From Methanocaldococcus fervens AG86 (lineage in GTDB: Archaea > AGJL01 > Methanococci > Methanococcales > Methanocaldococcaceae), in contig NC_013156.1 of the NCBI RefSeq assembly GCF_000023985.1, forward strand, positions 422,363 to 486,362: a DNA stretch of 64,000 bases. The letters run 5' to 3'. The stretch's first letter is position 1, and the number at the start of each line of letters is the position of its first letter. This document shows, one piece after another, positions 59,037-64,000 of this stretch. A model generated the notes under the pieces. It was not told the DNA's origin, searched no databases, and worked only from the letters and a program-made list of their open reading frames with translations. A program made the translations under genes and the position numbers.

Positions 59037-59810
59037 ATGGCAGTTGCCTATGCTAAGTTATATGAGATTAATTTATAAAAATGTTAAGGATGAGAAAAAA
59101 GCGGAGGAGTTATATAAGGCAGTTGAGGAGTTCATTAAACAAAATGAGATAATAGAATATGTTTAAAGAAGAAAAAATAATTATTAAAAATGAACTAAAA
59201 GATGAGTTAAGGAAAGAATTGGCTACAAAAGATGATATTTTATTAGTGGAAGAGAGATTAAGGGGAGAAATGAAGGCGATGAAGGAAGAAATATTAAGAT
59301 ATGTTGATAATAGATTTAACCAATTAGACAAAAAAAATGACAGTTGGATTTATGACGGCTCTCCGAGCTAAAGCTCGGAGTTTCGGGAGAGCAGAGGTTT
59401 AAAACCTCACCCTCCCCGGCTCCGCCAAAGCCACTACCCCTATCCCTTACGGGACTCGGGGCTACCTTCTCCCAACCATTAGCCCCCAGCGGCAGGATTT
59501 TCGAGACCGAAGCGAAGCTTTGGGTAGCGAAATCCTTGATTTCGCCTGAATCCCATCCATAATAACGTGGACTAGGGGCAATAGTTAGTATTCTGTTTCG
59601 AGTATATAAAACTAATGCTTGTCCCACCCGCCTCTCCTATCTCCGAGCGTAGCGAGGAGGGATTAAAAATCTCTGATTTTTAAGAATTCATCACCGCCCT
59701 AAAGGTCGGTGCTTTCTTAGCGACAACTAATGGTAATTTTAATATTGCTCTATATATTAACAAATCCAAATGCTATTGAGTTGATAAAACTATTATTTAA
59801 TTTAAAATAA
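59037..59810 (+). pseudogene. coiled-coil/membrane-tail protein, frameshifted and interrupted by an IS relic
   Basis: GGTGATTTT then ATG 59037 reads MAVAYAKLYE, then in the next frame LIYKNVKDEKKAEELYKAVEEFIKQNE, then in a third frame FKEEKIIIKNELKDELRKELATKDDILLVEERLRGEMKAMKEEILRYVDNRFNQLDKK up to ~59340. After the GC-rich insertion, 59724-59810 encodes LMVILILLYILTNPNAIELIKLLFNLK-stop, the C-terminal membrane helix. MAVAYAKLYE-type coiled-coil proteins with a hydrophobic tail are common in Methanocaldococcus as I recall. At least two frameshifts plus the insertion: a pseudogene. Confidence 0.75.
59345..59720 (+). mobile_element. GC-rich insertion-sequence relic without a transposase gene
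   Basis: About 375 bases of high GC inside an AT-rich pseudogene. Left end has GCTCTCCGAGC-taaa-GCTCGGAG. At 59510-59545 are hairpins AAGC-gaa-GCTT and GCGAAATC-ctt-GATTTCGC, the same pair in the same order as at the end of the intact tnpB (8795-8833). A second pair at 59641-59683 has CTCcGaGC/GCgAGGAG and TTAAAAATC-tct-GATTTTTAA. It ends gaattcatcaccgccctaaaggtcggtgctttc (59684 on), with the CACCG/CGGTG hairpin typical of IS200/IS605 right ends. No tnpA or tnpB frame remains. No reading frame on either strand convinced me. Confidence 0.75.
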
Positions 59811-59840
59811 ATTAAAAAATTCAATAAGGAGGGGATAATC

Positions 59841-60749
59841 ATAATTAAAAAACTAATTGAAGCATTAAGACAGGCACAAGATGATGACTTTAAAATATTA
59901 AAAATTATAGAAATATCAATGAGACATCACGAGTGGGTGCCATTGGATGAGATTGTTAGAAAGGCGAAGATGCCAGAAAAGGATGTGTTGTATAGATTAA
60001 AGAGATTGAACAAATTTGGATTTGTTGTGAGAAGCACTTATGGTTATGCTGTTTCAATGGGGGGTTATGATGCTCTTGCAATAAATGCATTTGTTAAAAA
60101 GGGTATCTTGAAAGCCATAGGTAATAAGTTGGGGGTTGGTAAGGAGGGGGATGTTTATACCGTCTTACTGGGTGATGGGAGAGAGGCAGTTTTAAAATTC
60201 CACAAGCATGGGAGGACTTGCTTTACAAGAGGGAAGAGATACAGGGAGTATTTAGCTGATAAGCATCATATAAGTTGGCTCTATGTTTCAAGATTAACGG
60301 CTGAGAGAGAGTTTGAGATTTTAAACGAGTTATTTCCAATAGTTAAAGTTCCTGAGCCAATAGCGTGGAATAGACATGCCATTATTATGGGTAAGGTTGT
60401 TGGAGAAGAGTTAAAGAGATTGGACTTATCAGAATTTATGAGTAAGGATGAGATTAAGGACTTGTTTTGGAAAATTATTGAGGAGATTAAAAAAGCTTAT
60501 GAAATTGGCTACATACATGGGGATTTAAGTGAGTTCAACATTTTATTAGATGAGAGTGAGGATTTCGTTATTATTGATTGGCCTCAGGCAGTGCCTAAAT
60601 ATCATCCAGACGCTGAGTTTTATTTAAAGAGAGATATTTGGAATGTAATAAGGTATTTTAAAAAATATAAGATTGATAAAGAGGATGAGAGGATTGATGT
60701 TGATAAAATCTTTGAGTATATAACTGGAAAAGGACTTTCACAGGGATAG
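59841..60749 (+). CDS. rio2: RIO2-type protein kinase/ATPase, no standard start codon
   Basis: The N-terminal winged helix of RIO2 begins upstream of the first ATG (59919): the frame from ATA 59841 reads IIKKLIEALRQAQDDDFKILKIIEISM and continues RHHEWVPLDEIV. AAGGAGGGG lies six bases before ATA; no ATG, GTG or TTG is there. The kinase core has GVGKEGDVYTVLL, VLKFHKHGRTCF, catalytic YIHGDLSEFNILL and IIDWPQAV. RIO2 acts in late 40S/30S small-subunit maturation and is essential in eukaryotes, so a dead gene is unlikely; a non-standard start is more probable. 302 residues. Confidence 0.88.
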   Translation: MIKKLIEALRQAQDDDFKILKIIEISMRHHEWVPLDEIVRKAKMPEKDVLYRLKRLNKFGFVVRSTYGYAVSMGGYDALAINAFVKKGILKAIGNKLGVGKEGDVYTVLLGDGREAVLKFHKHGRTCFTRGKRYREYLADKHHISWLYVSRLTAEREFEILNELFPIVKVPEPIAWNRHAIIMGKVVGEELKRLDLSEFMSKDEIKDLFWKIIEEIKKAYEIGYIHGDLSEFNILLDESEDFVIIDWPQAVPKYHPDAEFYLKRDIWNVIRYFKKYKIDKEDERIDVDKIFEYITGKGLSQG

Positions 60750-60860
60750 ATATTTTATTGCACACTGGTGTCTTTTGACATCAAAAAGTCCTTTTGAAAA
60801 GAGCCAATTCATAAATTTAAAGAGATAGGGCTTACAGAAGGTTAAGATTAAGTGGATTTT

Positions 60861-61799
60861 ATGGCATTTGATGAACTTTGTGATGAGGTTATATTAAATT
60901 GTGAAGATGGCAAAGATTTTGCTTATATCTTAAAATTAACTTATTTAAATGAGTTTGAGAAAATTAAAAATTTAGATTTTAAAAAATTTGGCATTATTGA
61001 GAAAGATGATTTATTGTTTTATGGGAAAAACTATCCATTATTTAAAAGTTTATTATTTTTTAATGAAATTCCTGTATTTAGGAGAGAGAAGGAGAGCATT
61101 TTATTTTTAAAAAGCATTAAAATAAATCCAAGAGATACATTAAACTCTCTAAGTTATAAAGAAAAAATAAAATTAGGCAATGAATTTCTAAAAAGATGTT
61201 TAAAATTCGTTCCTAAGGAATATATAAGCTATATTCCCTATTTAATCTTTGGGAAGGAATATTATTTTAAAGGAGTTTGTTTAAAAGAGTATGTCTCTGC
61301 TTTAAATGGGCTGTATAAAATCGGCAAGAAAAATAAAGTTAAAAAACTAATAATCAATAGAGAATTGCCCAATGAAGGAGATGTTAAAAAGTATAAGAAA
61401 AAATTAGCAAAGAAAATAATCTTATTTAAGAAAAAATTAAATATTTATGAGATAAATTACTTTAACCTAAAATTTAATGATAAAAACTTTGAATGTCAGT
61501 ATATTTATATTAAACAATCATTTTGGGATAAAATCAGTGGCTTATTTGGGGAAGGAATTGAATTAAAGTATTATCCAACATTGGTTAATATTGCCTATTC
61601 TTCTGAAAAAGTTGATTTTATGAAGCCGTTATTTATATTTGTAGATGGGGGAGATATTTCCGTCTATGCAAAAGTCCCTAAGCTTATTTATTTGAAAGAT
61701 GAATTAACATTAAATCATTTAAATTTAAAAGGTAAGTATGTATATTTTGGTAACTGGAAAAAAGATAAATTTTGGGAAATAGTGGGGGAGGGAAGATGA
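60861..61799 (+). CDS. hypothetical protein
   Basis: 312 residues from ATG 60861 (GTGGATTTT upstream). Lys- and Phe-rich, soluble, no signal peptide or membrane helix. I see no catalytic motif: segments such as KKLIINRELPNEGDVKKYKKKLAKKIILFKKKL and FIFVDGGDISVYAKVPKLIYLKDELTLNHL suggest a mixed fold. ATGA overlap with the next gene shows co-expression with a membrane-anchored protein and two GT9 enzymes, so a role in surface glycan assembly or its regulation is possible but unproven. Confidence 0.72.
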   Translation: MAFDELCDEVILNCEDGKDFAYILKLTYLNEFEKIKNLDFKKFGIIEKDDLLFYGKNYPLFKSLLFFNEIPVFRREKESILFLKSIKINPRDTLNSLSYKEKIKLGNEFLKRCLKFVPKEYISYIPYLIFGKEYYFKGVCLKEYVSALNGLYKIGKKNKVKKLIINRELPNEGDVKKYKKKLAKKIILFKKKLNIYEINYFNLKFNDKNFECQYIYIKQSFWDKISGLFGEGIELKYYPTLVNIAYSSEKVDFMKPLFIFVDGGDISVYAKVPKLIYLKDELTLNHLNLKGKYVYFGNWKKDKFWEIVGEGR

Positions 61800-62293
61800 A
61801 AAAATATAAATATTTGATACTAACAATTTTTCTTTTATTTCTTTTATTTTTAAGTAGTAGTTTTGGTTATTATTTTGATTATATAAAAGTTAATGAAAAT
61901 ACCCCTGTGAAAACAGTAACGTTTAAAATTAATAAAGCTGATAACTATTCATATAAACTTAGTTTTGTCCATTACGGTAATATAAATAAAGATATGAAAA
62001 TAAATATCTATTTAAATGGAAATTTGATATATACAATTGACGATTCCAATGACGCCTCTCCCGCATATAAGAAAAATGTCACAATAGATATAACAAATTA
62101 TTTAAAGGATGGAAAAAACATTTTAAAAGTTGAAGCTGTAAATCTAATTGGAAATGAGAGTTATCATCCCTATTATACCTTAAAAGATGTTTATATAAAT
62201 GAGCCACAAACTAAAACTCCAATAAGTTTTGGGTTAATAGTTATTACTTTGTTAATTATGAGTTTTTTAATATACAAACGTGGGATATCATGA
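61796..62293 (+). CDS. membrane-anchored extracellular protein
   Basis: 165 residues from ATG 61796 (GGGAGG upstream, ATGA overlap with the previous gene). N-terminal signal or anchor KYLILTIFLLFLLFLSSSFG, a beta-rich outside domain of ~110 residues with many Asn and Tyr (candidate N-glycosylation sites such as NKT-like and NYS), and a C-terminal membrane helix ISFGLIVITLLIMSFLIYKRG. The IDITNYLKDGKNILKVEAVN stretch recalls jelly-roll or CARDB-like folds. Ends with ATGA overlap into the GT9 gene. Confidence 0.75.
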   Translation: MKKYKYLILTIFLLFLLFLSSSFGYYFDYIKVNENTPVKTVTFKINKADNYSYKLSFVHYGNINKDMKINIYLNGNLIYTIDDSNDASPAYKKNVTIDITNYLKDGKNILKVEAVNLIGNESYHPYYTLKDVYINEPQTKTPISFGLIVITLLIMSFLIYKRGIS

Positions 62294-63402
62294 ATAAAAT
62301 TTCAATTCTAAGGAATATTGATAGGTATTTTGGAAATCTTATAATAACCTTTTTATCTATTTTTAATAAAATCTATAAAAAAGAAGAAAAAAATCCAAAA
62401 AATATTTTAATTATTAGATTATGGACATTGGGGGAAAGTTTATTAACACTCCCAATGATAAAAAGATTAAAAAAAGAAGGCTACAATATCTCTGTTTTAG
62501 TAACTAAAAGAAGCAAAGGAGTTTTTGAAAATGTTGATTTTGTTGATGAAATTGTTGATTTAGAAGATTTTATTAGCGTAATTAAAAAATTTAAAAAATA
62601 CGATGTTGTTATTGATACAGAGCCGTATCTTAATATATCAGCTATATTGGGTTGGTTTTTAGGAAAAAAAGTTATTGGATTTAAAGGACTTTTTAGAGAT
62701 AAGTTGTATGATTTCAAAATTGAATATAACGACAAAATTCATGCCGTTTATAATTTTTGTAATATGTTAAAACCATTTGGCATTAATTATAAACCAGAAA
62801 AATTGATTCCTTTAAAATATACAGAAAAAGATGAGGAAAACGTTAATAAGCTGTTGAAAGAATATAACTTGGATAATAAAAAATTAATTGGTATCCATTG
62901 CGGAACTGCTGAAACAGCACCGTGGAGAAGTTGGAAAAAAGAGAAGTTTGCTAAATTAATTGAAAAATTAGTTGAAGATGGATTTTATATTATTTTAACT
63001 GGAAGTAAAGGAGATTATGAAGTAAATGAGAAAGTTTTAAATTTGGTTGATAAAAAATTTAAAGATAAAGTATTTAACTTTGCAGGTAAAACTAATTTAA
63101 GAGAGTTTGCTTATTTATTGACTAAGTTTGAAGTGTTTATTTCCAATGACACTGGACCTATGCATTTTAGTGCTGCTATGGGAACCAAAACAATTGGCTT
63201 GTTTGGGCCAAATTTACCTGAAAGATTTGCTCCTTTTGGTAAAGGGAATATTGCCATATATAAAGCGAGGAATTTAGAATGTTCTCCATGTATAAATGTC
63301 CATAAAGGTGAATTTAAAGAGTGTAAGTTAAATGGAAAATGTATGGATTTGATTGAAGTAGATGATGTTTATAATGTTGTTCTAAATATGGTGAAAAAAT
63401 GA
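62290..63402 (+). CDS. glycosyltransferase family 9 (second copy)
   Basis: 370 residues, ATGA overlap with the gene before and after. ILIIRLWTLGESLLTLPMIKRLKKEGYNISVL, GIHCGTAETAPWRSWKKEKF, ILTGSKGDYEVNEK and ISNDTGPMHFSAAMGTKTIGLFGPNLPERFAPFGKG are GT9 (heptosyltransferase-like) motifs; CSPC ... CKLNGKC near the end as in the copy at 49616. Likely adds a sugar in the same surface polymer pathway. Confidence 0.92.
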   Translation: MNKISILRNIDRYFGNLIITFLSIFNKIYKKEEKNPKNILIIRLWTLGESLLTLPMIKRLKKEGYNISVLVTKRSKGVFENVDFVDEIVDLEDFISVIKKFKKYDVVIDTEPYLNISAILGWFLGKKVIGFKGLFRDKLYDFKIEYNDKIHAVYNFCNMLKPFGINYKPEKLIPLKYTEKDEENVNKLLKEYNLDNKKLIGIHCGTAETAPWRSWKKEKFAKLIEKLVEDGFYIILTGSKGDYEVNEKVLNLVDKKFKDKVFNFAGKTNLREFAYLLTKFEVFISNDTGPMHFSAAMGTKTIGLFGPNLPERFAPFGKGNIAIYKARNLECSPCINVHKGEFKECKLNGKCMDLIEVDDVYNVVLNMVKK

Positions 63403-64000
63403 AAGTCCTATTATTTAAAATCGGAGCTATAGGAGACACTTTAATGACAACACCTTTAATAAGACAACTAAGAAAAAATTTTAAAAATGCTACTATTGAT
63501 TATTTAATCGGGAAACATTCTTATAGAGTTTTAGAAGGAAACAAACATTTAGATAATATAATTAAATTTGATGAAAAGATATTTTTTGAAAAGGACTTTA
63601 AAGAATGGATAAAATTGATTTTTAAAATTAGAAAAAGAGATTATGATGTGATTTTTGTTTTGGATAAACATTGGATTTTTAATTTAACTGCTTTTTTATT
63701 TGGAATTGAAAAAAGAATAGGCTTTGATAGATGTGGTGAGGGAAAGTTTTTGACATATAAAGTCCCTTACTTCGGAAGGAAGCATGAAATTTTTTATTAT
63801 TTGGATTTATTGAGAGGATTAGGAATTGAACCAAATTATGAAGATTGGGAGATGGAAATATTTTTAAATGAGAAAGATTTAGAATTTGCAGAAAGATTTT
63901 GGAATGAGAATAATTTAAATGACAAAGTTGTTGTGGGGATATGTCCAGGAGGAGCAAGAAATATTGGAGTTGGAGATGATGATTTAAGAAGATGGGATAT
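63399..64000 (+). CDS. glycosyltransferase family 9 (third copy, runs off window)
   Basis: About 200 codons from ATG 63399, overlapping the previous stop by four bases. KVLLFKIGAIGDTLMTTPLIRQLRKNFKNATIDYLIG at the start and GICPGGARNIG at the edge are GT9 features; the C-terminal nucleotide-sugar half lies beyond the window. Third GT9 in the region and second in this operon. Confidence 0.88.
   Translation, partial: MKVLLFKIGAIGDTLMTTPLIRQLRKNFKNATIDYLIGKHSYRVLEGNKHLDNIIKFDEKIFFEKDFKEWIKLIFKIRKRDYDVIFVLDKHWIFNLTAFLFGIEKRIGFDRCGEGKFLTYKVPYFGRKHEIFYYLDLLRGLGIEPNYEDWEMEIFLNEKDLEFAERFWNENNLNDKVVVGICPGGARNIGVGDDDLRRWD

Noticed and set aside
59316-59627. 103-codon minus-strand frame in the GC-rich relic
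   Set aside because: Its sequence is fully explained by palindromes and insertion-sequence ends; no start signal or recognised family.
60750-60851. Possible further repeat element after rio2
   Set aside because: Only a TGTC-tttt-GACA hairpin is visible, with no similarity to the type I or type II elements.
1-64000. CRISPR arrays, inteins, riboswitches, rRNA genes
   Set aside because: No regularly spaced repeats, no intein blocks in the enzymes that could host them, and no recognised riboswitch or rRNA sequence were seen.

Overview
This window reads as chromosomal DNA of a hyperthermophilic methanogen of the genus Methanocaldococcus, close to but not identical with M. jannaschii. Reasons: very AT-rich protein genes with GC-rich tRNAs, GGTGA-type ribosome binding sites 4-7 bases before most starts, archaeal RNA polymerase and ribosomal genes, an A-type ATP synthase with a triplicated K subunit, archaeoflavoprotein, GTP cyclohydrolase III and methanogen-type seryl-tRNA synthetase. 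Species was not determined; gene-order comparisons with M. jannaschii are from memory.

Layout. 1-13.8 kb: start of argS, tRNA-Ala, thiDN, trpD, enolase, a TldE/PmbA protein, an IS607-type insertion sequence (tnpA+tnpB), an ArsR regulator, glyS, a CitG-like gene, an ITPase, a probable H/ACA guide RNA, a broken nucS and tRNA-Leu. 13.8-23.1 kb: DUF531 gene and the ATP synthase operon atpHIKECFAB (no atpD here). 23.1-34.1 kb: hypA, Alba, sucC, pantothenate and methanopterin-type flavoprotein genes, asd, purF, purM, hypC, ferredoxin. 34.2-39.3 kb: enolase-like gene, rpoK, tRNA-Pro, rpoN and the rps9-rpl13-rpl18e-rpoD-rps11-rps4-rps13 operon, tRNA-Ser. 39.5-44.3 kb: a branched-chain amino-acid type ABC transporter operon livKGFHM carrying lesions. 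44.5-47.6 kb: hemA, a Dus-like gene, GTP cyclohydrolase III, ferredoxin. 47.8-54.8 kb: surface-glycan or membrane genes (GT-C-like, GT9, TctA-like, LPG-synthase-like). 54.9-60.7 kb: serS, archaeal ATPase, trpE, a coiled-coil pseudogene containing a GC-rich insertion-sequence relic, rio2. 60.8-64 kb: two unrecognised genes and two GT9 glycosyltransferases, the last running off the window.

Most interesting. (1) A family of 69-109 bp double-hairpin elements sits just after trpD, purM and rpoK; each is flanked by a 15-35 bp direct repeat that duplicates the last codons and stop codon of the host gene, so the gene end is preserved. (2) A second small repeat type is shared by the regions after tRNA-Ala and after atpC. 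(3) The 59.35-59.72 kb relic has no tnpB, but carries two copies of the paired-hairpin motif found at the tnpB end of the IS607 element, plus an IS605-like terminal hairpin. (4) A well-formed minus-strand H/ACA RNA lies upstream of the ITPase gene. (5) Several genes look broken or decoded unusually: nucS (three lesions), livF and a large membrane gene (each with one in-frame TAG), livK and rio2 (no ATG/GTG/TTG where family N-termini begin), and a frameshifted membrane gene beside trpD.
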